Origin: Oxytricha trifallax
Lineage: Eukaryota; Ciliophora; Spirotrichea; Sporadotrichida; Oxytrichidae
Direction of reading: 5' to 3'
DNA length: 64,000 bases
Assembly: GCA_000711775.1 (NCBI GenBank)
Contig: ARYC01000622.1
Span: 1-64,000, forward strand
The notes under the pieces were generated by a model that was not told the DNA's origin, made no database searches, and saw nothing but the letters and a program-made list of their open reading frames with translations. Shown piece after piece: positions 22,666 through 33,569 of the stretch (the first letter of the stretch is position 1; every line of letters starts with the position of its first letter). The position numbers and the translations under genes were made by a program.

Positions 22666-23599
22666 AGGTAAAAATATCGTATTATAAGTCAATTAGTAAA
22701 TTAATAATCTGATAAACGTAATATATAATAAAGATCTCTGTTTTGTATAAAGAGTATTTAGATTAATTATTTTGATATAAGCAACTGTAATCGTGAATCT
22801 CTCTCTTCGCGCGATTTGTAAAGTGCATTGTATACTGAGCACCTCTAACAATTTCCGATTTCGTGCTATTCAGTCTGAATTTCCGTAAGTTACCTGACAT
22901 CCGCATGATTTTAGTCGATTCCGTGAGATTCTGTCACATCTGCGCTTATCGATTCTCTTACTGTTGTACTACCGCCCACTGTATATACAGTGTATCTCTA
23001 GTAACAACCTGTAAAAATCACTTACTTTTATGTAAAATATTTTTAAAATAGGGTGATAGTAGAAATAAGAGATGAATGAAGAATCAGCTCTTGTCTAGAC
23101 TGAAATAAGTTCATCTAAAAATGAATTTTACTATGAGAAAAATTACTTACCAAAACTTATTTCAGTCTAGACAAGAGCTGATTCTTCATTCATCTCTTAT
23201 TTCTACTATCACCCTATTTTAAAAATATTTTACATAAAAGTAAGTGATTTTTACAGGTTGTTACTAGAGATACACTGTATATACAGTGGGCGGTAGTACA
23301 ACAGTAAGAGAATCGATAAGCGCAGATGTGACAGAATCTCACGGAATCGACTAAAATCATGCGGATGTCAGGTAACTTACGGAAATTCAGACTGAATAGC
23401 ACGAAATCGGAAATTGTTAGAGGTGCTCAGTATACAATGCACTTTACAAATCGCGCGAAGAGAGAGATTCACGATTACAGTTGCTTATATCAAAATAATT
23501 AATCTAAATACTCTTTATACAAAACAGAGATCTTTATTATATATTACGTTTATCAGATTATTAATTTACTAATTGACTTATAATACGATATTTTTACCT
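22666..23599. repeat. Long near-perfect palindrome (foldback element), 446-bp arms
   Basis: The left arm 22666-23111 and right arm 23154-23599 are exact inverted copies as far as I can align them, separated by a 42-bp loop. Both ends read AGGTAAAAATATCG. The core is notably richer in GC (CGCGCG, CGCCCAC) than the surrounding DNA. An identical 62-codon frame on both strands (22863-23051 and 23214-23402) is a by-product of the symmetry. It is likely a foldback or long-TIR transposon. A tail-to-tail duplication or an assembly artefact is the alternative. Confidence 0.85.
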
Positions 23600-24261
23600 T
23601 AAGTATTGTTTTAATGTACCAGGAGATTAGTGTATTTATCTGTCTCAATAATGCAAATTGAGAAATCAGTACCATCAATAAGAATAGTTTTGATCCTTCT
23701 TACTCAAAACTGAAAGTAAACTAACCACCATTTAATTCCCATTTAATAAGAAGGAATCATTAAATATTATATTTCGTTATCAACTTCTATATCATAGCAC
23801 TTAATTGTAGTTTGATGAGTTGATAAGACAATAGAATTCTTATATTTTGTTCAGATGGAGTTTTCTGAATTATTAGCATTTACGCTTATACTCACACTCT
23901 AAAAGTAGGAACATTAAGTTCTCTGAATATTCAAGTAATTGAAATAGATATGAAAAGATTTTCTAGCACAAGGTACTACTTCTATAAAAATGCAATCTTG
24001 TAAAAATTTATGTATTAATACTTTAACTGCAGGATGATTCAAATTTTTTATCGACCTAGACCTTAAATTGCAGGAACTTAAATTTATATATTTCTTGACA
24101 AAGGGGGATCGCTAAATATTTAAATAATAATTAAGAATTATATCAAAGCTTTTGTAAAACAATTTAGCTTTTTTAATTTCTATTTAAGGCAAGTTATAGA
24201 ACTTAATAAATTAATTTAAATAGAAACACTAAATTAATTATTTTATAATTTACTTTGCTAA
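23600..24261. other. AT-rich DNA with one weak frame
   Basis: A + strand frame without TGA at about 23690-23960 (ESKLTTIQFPFNKKES and onward) is of a length expected by chance at this composition. No repeat or RNA is recognised. Confidence 0.25.
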
Positions 24262-24370
24262 TTAATAAAACCCCAAGAGTAATTTTTTAAGATAAAGTAA
24301 ATTATAAAAAGTCATAAATAAATTAAAAACTTAAATTAAATAAATAAAAGAAAATGGGTTTTAGAGAGAG

Positions 24371-24425
24371 GTCTCTCAACAAGAATATCAGCTTCGTCCA
24401 TGTAATGAGTTGTTAAAAATAATCT
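24371..24425 (-). CDS. ABCA-type ABC transporter ATPase fragment
   Basis: The - strand frame FLTTHYMDEADILVER is a very close match to the switch-His region of ABCA-family nucleotide-binding domains (consensus LTTHxMDEADxLxDR). Here the His senses ATP during transport. Only this short stretch is present. Walker A, Walker B and the signature motif are not seen nearby, so it is one small MDS or a captured or decayed fragment. Confidence 0.55.
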
Positions 24426-24439
24426 TTAATTTTTCTGCT

Positions 24440-24670
24440 TCCTCCTCTGTTTTAATCTATATCTATTATTTTATTGGTATTTTTTTTGTTTATCATTTTT
24501 CCATTAACCTTCGTAAATATCTCCATCTTTTTTCTAAAAGTTGCAAATTTCTTGAACAATTCCTTTTTTATCTAGAGCTATTGCCTTAGCGATTATCTCT
24601 TAATTTTTAAACTTTTCCTCTAAAATTTTAAAGAAACTCGCGCTTGAATACATTAGCATGGAATATCTGA
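24440..24670 (-). CDS. MORN-repeat-like coding fragment
   Basis: The - strand frame from about 24665: SFFKILEEKFKNQEIIAKAI, then CNFQKKDGDIYEGQWKNDKQ. The segment GDIYEGQWKNDK fits a MORN repeat (membrane occupation and recognition nexus), found in ciliate kinases and membrane-linked proteins. TAA/TAG are Gln. It lies next to the ABC fragment but need not belong to the same gene. Confidence 0.45.
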
Positions 24671-25129
24671 ATTGAACCCCAATTTACTGATACTTATAAG
24701 AAAGATTGGATATTAGAAAATTAAAAATATTCGCATGTTTGAATGGTAATACACGCGAGAAGAAACAATTTAAATAGAGTTCGAATCTCTAAGAGGAAAT
24801 TCTTTTTTAAATTGATAGTAATTTTGTAATATAATTAATAATAGTATTTTTTCTATTTAAAAGTTACAATCTCCCCTATTGCATCAAAATTATACTTTTG
24901 GGGTTTTATTAAATCAAACAACTATTTTCAACTATAAGATGTTTTTAAAGTTAATGAATATTTTAGTAATAAAAATAATAAAGCCATTAAAACAATATAT
25001 CTACTTATCAATAAAATATAATTTTAAAGAATAAAACTTCCAAAAAATAGATTTTTATATCATCTTATATTATTGAATTAGAAAGTTAATTGCTGGGTGA
25101 TGTACCAATCTCATTCAAGACTTAATAAT

Positions 25130-26230
25130 AGAGTTTTCTACTACACTAAGGCCTACTGAGGGTAGGCAGGAGTTGCTGGGTTCACCGCATTAAGGGCCAG
25201 TCGGCGGGGTTCAATCTGTCAAAATATGATAAAAATCTGAAATTTATAAAACTTTTACAAATAAAGAAATATAAGAATAACTAGATTGTGTAAACCTTAT
25301 AATTTTATATTAAAATCTTGTTTGATTAGTTTTATAATTATTTTTATAATGGGACTAAGCAGAAACATTTATTTATTTTTACTAATTTGTCACAATTAAA
25401 TTTATAAATATAATGAATTTATAGTTATTAAAGTTTCATTTAAAATATAAATACAAATATGAAGTTAAAATTCTACCTTCCGTTTATTAATATTTAATTA
25501 AATTAAGATAAAAATATATTTTAAGCATAAATAATAATAAGTTTTAAGTTTTGTTACTTTTATTAGTAAATTCATTTTTGATTTACTCATTTAAAGAACA
25601 TAAATAAATTACATTTAATTTTGGACTAAAAATCATTTCATTTATTATTTACAGTATATAATAACTTAATTTTACATAATAAATAATAATATTAGTATAA
25701 TAAATGGTATCAAGTAGAAAAAATACATTAATTTTACAACTTGGTACCAAAAGTACCAAAATAATATATAAATATGTTTAAAATAAAACAAAATTTTTTA
25801 ATAAAATTATAATAATGCTTTAACTATGGATATATATATTTCTGATATATTTAAGGATCTATTTACTCTCGATTTTTATCATATTTTGAATGAATCTGTC
25901 AGCTTCTACAATCTTCGAGTGGGCCGCACACTAGGATTTCCCTGCATTGGATGAGCTACCTTGCGTGAGTTCAGTTTCTAAGGAAATAGGGAGCAGGATG
26001 AAGGTTGTGCTCAACCTTCAAAAATGAGACGATGAGAACCATAGAAGCCAACGATAACGATTTTTCTACCACAAGGTCGGGTTATGAAGGCAACCACAGT
26101 GAAAGGACAGAGACTACTATCTCAGCAGCAGTAAAACCTGGTAAGAGTTTTCACCACTCTCCCTTTAATTGTTTACAGGAAGCTGATCTCTGAGAGCTCT
26201 GCGGGGGATACTCCAAGTTCACTTATCTCT
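25130..26230 (+). CDS. GC-rich ORF split by a 680-bp IES (partial gene)
   Basis: Joining 25130-25221 to 25902 onward at the shared AATCTGTCA gives one + strand frame. It reads RSCWVHRIKGQSAGFNLSAS, then STIFEWAAHQDFPALDELPC to VVLNLQK and a TGA at 26024-26026. An overlapping frame (MRTIEANDNDFSTTRSGYEG from 26030) continues to a GT-AG intron-like site (26140-26178) and ends soon after. The base composition (about 50% GC) differs sharply from everything around it. It could be a macronuclear gene fragment or a piece of a retroelement; I do not recognise it. Confidence 0.4.
25222..25901. mobile_element. 680-nt IES with terminal inverted repeats, pointer AATCTGTCA
   Basis: The 9-bp AATCTGTCA is at 25213-25221 and 25893-25901. 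Just inside are inverted repeats TCAAAATATGATAAAAATC (25219-25237) and its complement (25871-25889). The insert is about 83% AT against about 50% GC flanks. It looks like a transposon-derived IES. Confidence 0.75.
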
Positions 26231-26929
26231 TATGCATCTCGGAAACAGAGAGATGTGGAATGGAGGCGATGTGGTTTTTAAGAGTCTTTTAGATTTCACG
26301 ACTTGCCACGTCAACTCACTTCATAAACATCTACGTCAAGACTAAGATTGATGGTTTGATTTTAATATTAAACAATGAATATGTTAAATTTTAATTTTAA
26401 GATTACTCATTAACTATATAATCTTATCATAATTTAAAATCTGTTAAGTCCTACCTCATATTTAATAAAATTAAAATAGTAGAGGATATTTAAATTCCAA
26501 ACAAAAATAAGTTAGCATGATAGCTATAGATCAAATAAAAAAACTACATGAGCTCTGTTTATTCTTATTGATTATTTTGGGGATACTTCAAATTCATATT
26601 TTTTATAAAATAATTATGTATGAATTAGTTTATTGTTTTGGTATTACTTGCTTGACAAAAAAGATATATTATAATGATACAACATTAAAATATGTTTTAA
26701 AAATTTGAAATAATTGTTTTAACATCTCTTAAGAGCATAAAATCTAATTTAATATAAAAGAATGAATATATAGTGGGAAAGTTATTTATGATTATAAAAA
26801 ATTACTTAAGAAATATATAAAGTATTTATAGGGAACCTTTCATTTTAATTTTAACAAACTAAAATATTATTTAGTAATGGTTTATAATTTATTTAGGAAA
26901 TGCTAAATGATGAACTTTCTTCAGTTCAG
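26231..26929. other. No gene recognised
   Basis: The GC-rich tail continues to about 26340, with a possible frame SSLISYASRKQRDVEWRRCG, then AT-rich sequence. The 63-codon frame at 26517-26708 has transmembrane-like composition expected of AT-rich random DNA. Confidence 0.3.
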
Positions 26930-27070
26930 GTAAAGTGATTTTTATTGCGGAAGGAAATATTAAAATTATATCACCGCTTATATGAAAAATGATTGCGAAG
27001 TTCTATAGTCAAAGTCTTTCATACATACTTTAACATATTCCCATAGAACTTGCTTTTTATTGGAAAATTA
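26930..27070 (-). CDS. MDS-like coding island (partial gene)
   Basis: The - strand frame KKQVLWEYVKVCMKDFDYRT followed by SQSFFIQAVIQFQYF uses TAA as Gln and is locally GC-enriched. It is not recognised; short and isolated. Confidence 0.3.
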
Positions 27071-27954
27071 ATTTAATATGTTTGATATTTGCTGACAACT
27101 CATAAAGCTAAATAAAAATGTTTATTAGTAAAAAGGTTTATTAAAATTTTTTATTTGATAAATACTAGTCTTTTAATTATTTGAAGTATATTATCAAGGA
27201 AATTAGTTTTAATATAAACTGTGAAAACTAGAAAAATGGGAGTCTTTTGAAATGAGAAATATATTTTAATATTTACAAAACTGTTCTAAGAAACTTTGCT
27301 TTTTAAATTAATGTTTTTTAAATTGTACAAATTACATTTAATGTTAATTAATAATAGATAAAGAAAGTTTTGGTTTTGAATAGAATTTAATTTACAATAA
27401 AATAACTATATGCTTGATGAGCTAATGAGGTTTCCAAATTTTTATTTTCCCATTTTATGAGAATTATCTACAATAGCATAATTTCTTTCATCACTTCATT
27501 TCTTTTATTTTAGAATTAATTACAATGAAATGTTTTAAGGTATTATCAGAATTGATAAAATAATATAAAAATTGTAAATATGAAATTTATATTCTACTAA
27601 TTATTGTCATAAATTTTACAGTAAAATACAAGAATAATGTTTCTTTTTAATTTTAAATACTTTAAAACCAATATATAAGTATCAATTAAATGATAAAATA
27701 CTCAAATTTTATTAAGTAAATGAAAAAATAGGACTATCACTTTTATTTAAATTCTATCAAGTCAAGTTAATACTTATTCTTGGTGATTAGAATGAATTTT
27801 TTTTTTTCATTCAACTAATAAGAGATTGAAGAAATTGTGAAGTATTAGATGTGCGGAAAATGATAATTTTTTTTACTTTCATTAATTTTGATAAATATTT
27901 ATATGAAATACTTAGCTCTATAATCTGGAATCATTTTCATTAAAAAAATAATTT

Positions 27955-28090
27955 ATGCTTTTTTGTCTCTGTCATCAGTTATATATTATAACTCTTGGTT
28001 CCCAAATTTAATTATAGTATAATTAATACTGCTCTTTTCATTCTCATGTTGCTGATGTGTGTGTTTCTTGTCTTTGATTAGTAGGTAAAG
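27955..28090 (-). CDS. MDS-like coding island (partial gene)
   Basis: The - strand frame LLIKDKKHTHQQHENEKSSI continues NYTIIKFGNQELQYITDDRD. It is hydrophilic with a protein-like composition in an AT-rich setting. It is not recognised and lies head-to-head with the + strand segments that follow. Confidence 0.35.
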
Positions 28091-28100
28091 TAGTATTTAT

Positions 28101-29945
28101 TGTGCGTATACAATCATCCTTAATTCAAGCTCCAATATAGATTTCTGACATAAATCGTATTTACGCTGAGTATGAAGATAAGTTGCAGGAGGTATTTATC
28201 TTAGCATTCTCTTTGCTTATAATTTCAGTATATTTTGTAGTAATTATGGAAGACTATGTTGTCGTTATTGTCAATAGCTTCTTGATGAATCATGGTTTGG
28301 AATGGGTTTAAGAATGGTATTATTTAAACTCTCTATTTTGTTTTATAGTTGAAACTTTTCTAGAAAAAGCCTAAATATATTTTGATTTATTGTTTAACAA
28401 TCGAAATCAGGGTAAATGGAATTATAAAGACCAACTAAGGGCAATACATGACGCAGCTGGAGATATCTCATGACGACGATCGATTGTCCGATTTAAACAT
28501 CTACTTGGAGATCTAAGTATAAAGAGCATCAAGATATCCCAAAAGACTCCCTACCATATTGCGTAAACTCCTTTTAAATTTCCATTAGTTGGGCTGTACT
28601 GAAGTTGTAGCACTTTTAGATAACAGCTACTTTCCTCTTGATGCAGTGGGGCATTTCTGTAAAGTGTAGATCTAATTTTTCCAATCTTGTTGAGTCAAGT
28701 TTTAGGGTGTAGTTTCTTCTGATCTCTATGGTATTTATTTAGTTACTAATACTTACTTTTAAAGCGCCACATGAGCACTTAACCCTTGAACAAAGCTCAA
28801 AGAAAACTCTAGCTTCATTAATGCTTATTTCACCCTTGGTTCTCTCATTATCTCGCACAACTATTTCAAATATGAATTTATCAAACTAAATAAAATAGGT
28901 TCAAATGACAAGATTGTCTAAATTGAACAAAACATATATGATTTGAAATTATCTGAATTCTATCATTATTATCTAAGCATCTCAATACTTCTTTGCTTGC
29001 ATTATCACTTTAATTAAGTTTACAGATTTCGCATACATATAAGACTCCAATGCTCTAAACATAGACTAACACTTATCTTCCAAGTGCCCATAGAAACGGA
29101 AGTATTATTAATTTCGCTAGTTATGATCACACGATATTTTGTTCATTTTATGCAAATAACAGACACAGGAAAGAGCCCATTAGAGTCGATTTATGTAACA
29201 GTTTTACTGTAAATGGCGAACTTGTCCATGCCTCAACTCTATTCTTCCCTTGCACTATTGCCTGTCTACCAAGTAGCCTTCATTGAGAGCTTCATGTCAA
29301 ACAATACCAACGCTTACAATACTTAAGTAGGTTTCTCTATTCATTAAAACTTTAATTTAATGCTGATTTTATTAGCTCTTAGTCTTCATTTATTCAGATA
29401 ATCCTATTTTAAATAAAATTATTTAAGTTTTTAATAAAAATTCATTATTTTTATTGCAGAAAAGTTAAAGCATTTTTTTCATCCAATTACCCTCTTTATA
29501 AGCCTTTTAAGTAAATATTCTAAATAACTATAAATATCTCTTAACTTATATGTGATTATTACTTTTAACTTTAATGTAATCTTCATAATTTATTCTCTTA
29601 TTCACTCTTAATATTATGATAGTTACAGGATACAAGAACATCCAAGAATGCGGCTATATTTAATTAATAGTTTTACAATTTATAAATCTTAAAATAAAAT
29701 ATAGAAGTAATTTATATGTATTATAATAGCAGAAAATAATCTAATATCATCAATAAATAATAATAAACAAGTTTAAATTTTTAAAACCATAATAAATAGC
29801 GATTTCATACTTCGAAGGTGAGAATGAGACTAAATGAAAGCAGAAATATACCAAAAAAGCTAAGATTAAAGAGAAGAAGACAGCACATATAACTAACACA
29901 CTAAAGAAGAAACTCAGCATGAGGATTAATTTGGCATTTAATTAA
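28101..29945 (+). CDS. Multi-segment gene region, plus strand, unidentified
   Basis: Several coding-like segments lie in a row: RIQSSLIQAPIQISDINRIY (28107-28190); GQYMTQLEISHDDDRLSDLN to DAVGHFCKVQ (28428-28675); a long TGA-free frame from about 28790 to 29820 with FINAYFTLGSLIISHNYFKY, SPLESIYVTVLLQMANLSMP and VYQVAFIESFMSNNTNAYNT; and KAKIKEKKTAHITNTLKKKL (about 29860-29945). GT-AG sites at 29327-29459 and near 29512-29630 look like introns. The phases differ between segments, as expected for MDSs separated by IESs. The protein is helical and hydrophobic in part. The family is not recognised. Confidence 0.5.
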
Positions 29946-31437
29946 TGGGAAGTATCTAGCAATTAATAAATTATATTAAATATAAAATATAGTGTAAATA
30001 GAGGTATAAAATATAAATGAAACAACTGAATTGAGGATCACTGTTAAAGTTACCAAGAGCGTAAATATATTAAGTTTATTGCTGGGATTAATTAATTATT
30101 AAAAGCTAAAATAAAATTATCATTCAATATGTGTATTGGAATATCGATTTGCTTTGTAAATATTAATGCCACATGATTGAGTTGTTCATAACATTAAAAT
30201 TATGCTATAATCTTGGACAATTCATTTTATAATTTCATAATAAATTCAATAATCTGCTAGCTAATGAAAAATAGTGGGTGTAAACAATGATACCAATAAT
30301 TTTAATGATAAGATACAACATAATTAATGAATTCTTTCATATTAATAATTTAATTTTTACAAATTTAAATTAAATATGATGAGAAATAAATCAAAATGAT
30401 TTAAATAATAAAAATGATTTAATTTTCATAGCAAACATTAACTCTTTTATTTTAAAAGTATAAGCTTTATACTCGAATTGTTTCCAAAGAAGCTAAAATT
30501 TTTATTTATTTTTAATTTGATTTTCATTTTTTGCCTTTGCTTTTTGTATCTTAAAAAATTATCATTGCTTCTTATTATTCTTATAAATGAAGTTTTTAAA
30601 ATGATTGCTTGATATTCACAGTATAAACAACTAAATAAATTCATTTTGAATGTTTTTATTAAGCCGTTTATTGTTGGATCTCGGAGATTTTGTGAATAAT
30701 GTGTAATCAAGACTAGTTTATTTTGAAAATTATATACAAATAATTAGATTTTAATATCTGAAAAAAGTGTTAAAGAAAAACATTTATTTATGGAGATAAA
30801 CAGAAACATCTTGCTTTAATTAAAAACAATAAATCCTCTTTTAATGAAATGAAGACTTTTTATTTACCCAACAACTCAAAACAATCACTATTCTCTTTAG
30901 TTTTTATTTTTATAAACTTATAATAATTATTGAAAGTAGGTTTTTAAAACATTTTAGTAGAATTGAATTAGAAAATAGCCATTTTAATAGATATAATTAA
31001 TGTTTTTTATTTTATAAAATAAATGTAAACTTTGAAGAAACATATTATATTGACTATAAACCTGAAAACATATTTTCAAATGAGCACAATGGAATAAAAA
31101 GTATGTAATGCATCTTTAATAACTAATTTGACAGTTGAAAGCAATTGAAATTTTGGCAATTCACAAGTTAACTATTTTTTTAAGGAAACTATATACCTAA
31201 ATTCATTCAGGCAATTCTTTAGGAGTTAAAAAATCAAATCAAAACTTAGAAAGATGGAAATTTAAAGGAACACGATAACAAACAACAAACTAAGAGACAT
31301 TTGGATATAAATAAAAGAGTAGTCAAGTTAATTAAAAGAATAAGGATCATTAAAAGAATATTTATAATTTATTCACAAATTATTAATATAATAACTATCT
31401 ATTAATTCATAATAATTAAGCAAGACATTTTATCTAT
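29946..31437. other. AT-rich DNA, no gene seen
   Basis: It is about 82% AT. The 87-codon - frame at 30447-30710 has low-complexity composition typical of random AT-rich sequence. No repeats were identified. Confidence 0.35.
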
Positions 31438-31610
31438 TAAGTGCAGAGGTGTCGATGACTACGATGATAAAGAATTTGAGGCTCATATTGCCACTGTTAA
31501 TAAAGCGAGCTTAGTCGATTTGAATCCTAAAGGCGCTAAACTGGTCACAAAAAATAAAGTAAGTGCTGGTGGTTCTCATCTTGGATGTCTTGATGCTTGT
31601 AGGAAAAAAG
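31438..31610 (+). CDS. MDS-like coding island (partial gene)
   Basis: The + frame KCRGVDDYDDKEFEAHIATV continues NKASLVDLNPKGAKLVTKNK to about 31610. It is markedly GC-richer than its flanks. It has a soluble, globular-looking composition. It is not recognised. A GTAAGT at 31559 could be a splice donor. Confidence 0.5.
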
Positions 31611-33174
31611 CAATTATATGTCTTAATTAAAGCTTTTTATTAAATATAAACATTTTTATAAATTATATTTAGCACACAATTAAGCTGAAATAAGATAACT
31701 TAGAGTAAAGAATGGTTTTTTATATAGAAATTCCAATTAAATCTTGATTATTTTATAATTTCTCTTTAATACAACCGAATACCATTAATTAAATATTGTA
31801 TGATTAATTTAAAAATCCCATATTTAATTAATTCCTAGTTTTCCAACTCAACTACTAATTATCATTTTGAGTTAGTTTTTCTAACAGAAAAATTATTAAA
31901 TAACTTTAAATCAAGCTTTTTATACCGAGCAAAGATTGGTTCAACAGATCACTAATTAATGAAATCTTTTGATTAAGATAAAAATTTAGACAAATTTAAA
32001 AATATACTTGATTTAAATTTTTATTTTATTTATAATTATATAATTCTATCAATATTTAAATAAAAACATATTTCACTTTTTTACATAAAAATAAGAATTA
32101 ATGGTTTGATTTATTTTCATATTGTTGTTATTTTATAAATTAATTATTAAATGTGAAAAACTTTGATATTGAAAAAGGGATATTTAATTTACATTTAATT
32201 TAAACTCTTTATTTGTTAAAACAATAAAGAAATGCATATTTCATAATATTGGTATAGAAAATTAGACTTAATTTTGTAAATCGAGGCAGCAATTTTAGAT
32301 GAAATTGTTTTTTTTCAATATAGACTACCGCATCATTATGACTTTTCTTTGTTAATAAGAGGGGGAGATTATTAATTAAAATGAAAAATTAATTTTGTAT
32401 ATTAAATTTTGCGAGAGTATGAACAAATTATTTTCCCCTCAAGTAAGTAATTATTCTTAAGATTTATGTCAGTTCCTATGATTATGCTAACATTTATCAA
32501 AGGATTGTATTATACTTAATTCTTTTAATTTTAATTGCTGACAAAAGGCATAAGAGTTTCCCTATTCAAATTTGATATTTGGATAATCTAGAATGACACA
32601 ATATATCTAAAAGTTAATTATAAAAATCTTTTTGCATTATTAAATCACTGTATTAATTCACAAAACAAAGTAATATATTATTTCATTAATAAAAGATAAT
32701 AATATACAACAATTATAAATCTAGATAAAAACTTAAACTTTTGCTTATTTCTTTTATATTAGAAGAAATATTATTATTCTTTACCCTTTTCATTAAAAGA
32801 AATAACAATTAAATTTCATTTTAAAAATATTCTAAATTTAAAAATTATTTTATGAATATAAATAAATTAGAAAAGATATTATATCGATATGACTCTATCC
32901 ATAATACTCTTGTTTTTTAATTATTGATTAAAAATGTATAAAGTAATAATGTATTACAAAATATTGTTATTATAGTTAAAGAGCCTAATTATATAATTTT
33001 AAAAGTAAAAGGACTAGTAAAATATTTAAGATTAACTCAATATAATTAAAGTGATAGAACAGGCAAAATGAAAAGAAAATTGTAACTTCAATATTAAGCT
33101 TAATAAATAAAAAGTATTTAGCAATAAAATATTCAAAAGAGCTTGAAAGAAATATATTTAAAGTATAAGATAAG

Positions 33175-33215
<41 letters not shown>

Positions 33216-33569
33216 ATAATATTTATGAAAACCTTATATCATTATAAATCTAATAAAATTTAGAATTAATACAGGTATTTAAAAAATAAAAATAAAAAGA
33301 ATTTTATTAAAAAAATAAGTAAAAATCAAAATGAAAAATCTCAGTAAGATAAAATAATATTAAAAGAATTTATTAAACTTTAAAAGAATTAAAAATAAAA
33401 TGTATAAAACAAAGAAAGCCTCATTAGAGAAAAATAAAATGATAGTGGTTAGTATTTAATTAAAAAGGGAAAAATCAATTAATAATGTATAAAAGATTTA
33501 AAGATTGATAAGGTTAAATTTTGAAGTTTAGCATGAAATATATATGCAAATTAAAATTAATTAACAGTT
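31611..33569. other. Very AT-rich DNA, no gene seen
   Basis: It is over 80% AT with no convincing coding island. It contains a (TA)n tract (separate entry). Confidence 0.4.
33179..33208. repeat. (TA)15 microsatellite
   Basis: An uninterrupted TA dinucleotide run. Confidence 0.95.

Larger units (their letters stand above)
24262..24912. mobile_element. TIR-bounded element (TTAATAAAACCCC ends)
   Basis: The left end TTAATAAAACCCCAAGAGTA (24262) and right end TACTTTTGGGGTTTTATTAA (to 24912) are inverted copies. The AATAAAACCCC core resembles the ends of the mini-element at 1562. The inside, on the - strand, holds coding-like fragments (next two entries). Confidence 0.5.

Noticed and set aside
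22863-23402. Identical 62-codon frames on opposite strands (22863-23051 and 23214-23402)
   Set aside because: They are mirror images produced by the perfect palindrome; no sign of selection or a domain.
24729-24798. tRNA-like sequence with A-box-like TGTTTGAATGG and a good T-arm (TAGAG-TTCGAAT-CTCTA)
   Set aside because: The 5' and 3' acceptor strands (ATTCGCA / AGAGGAA) do not pair and no anticodon arm forms, so it is at most a decayed tRNA or chance.
30447-30710. 87-codon minus-strand frame
   Set aside because: Composition is that of random AT-rich sequence (Lys/Ile/Asn/Phe/Leu), no GC enrichment and no TAA/TAG-Gln pattern.
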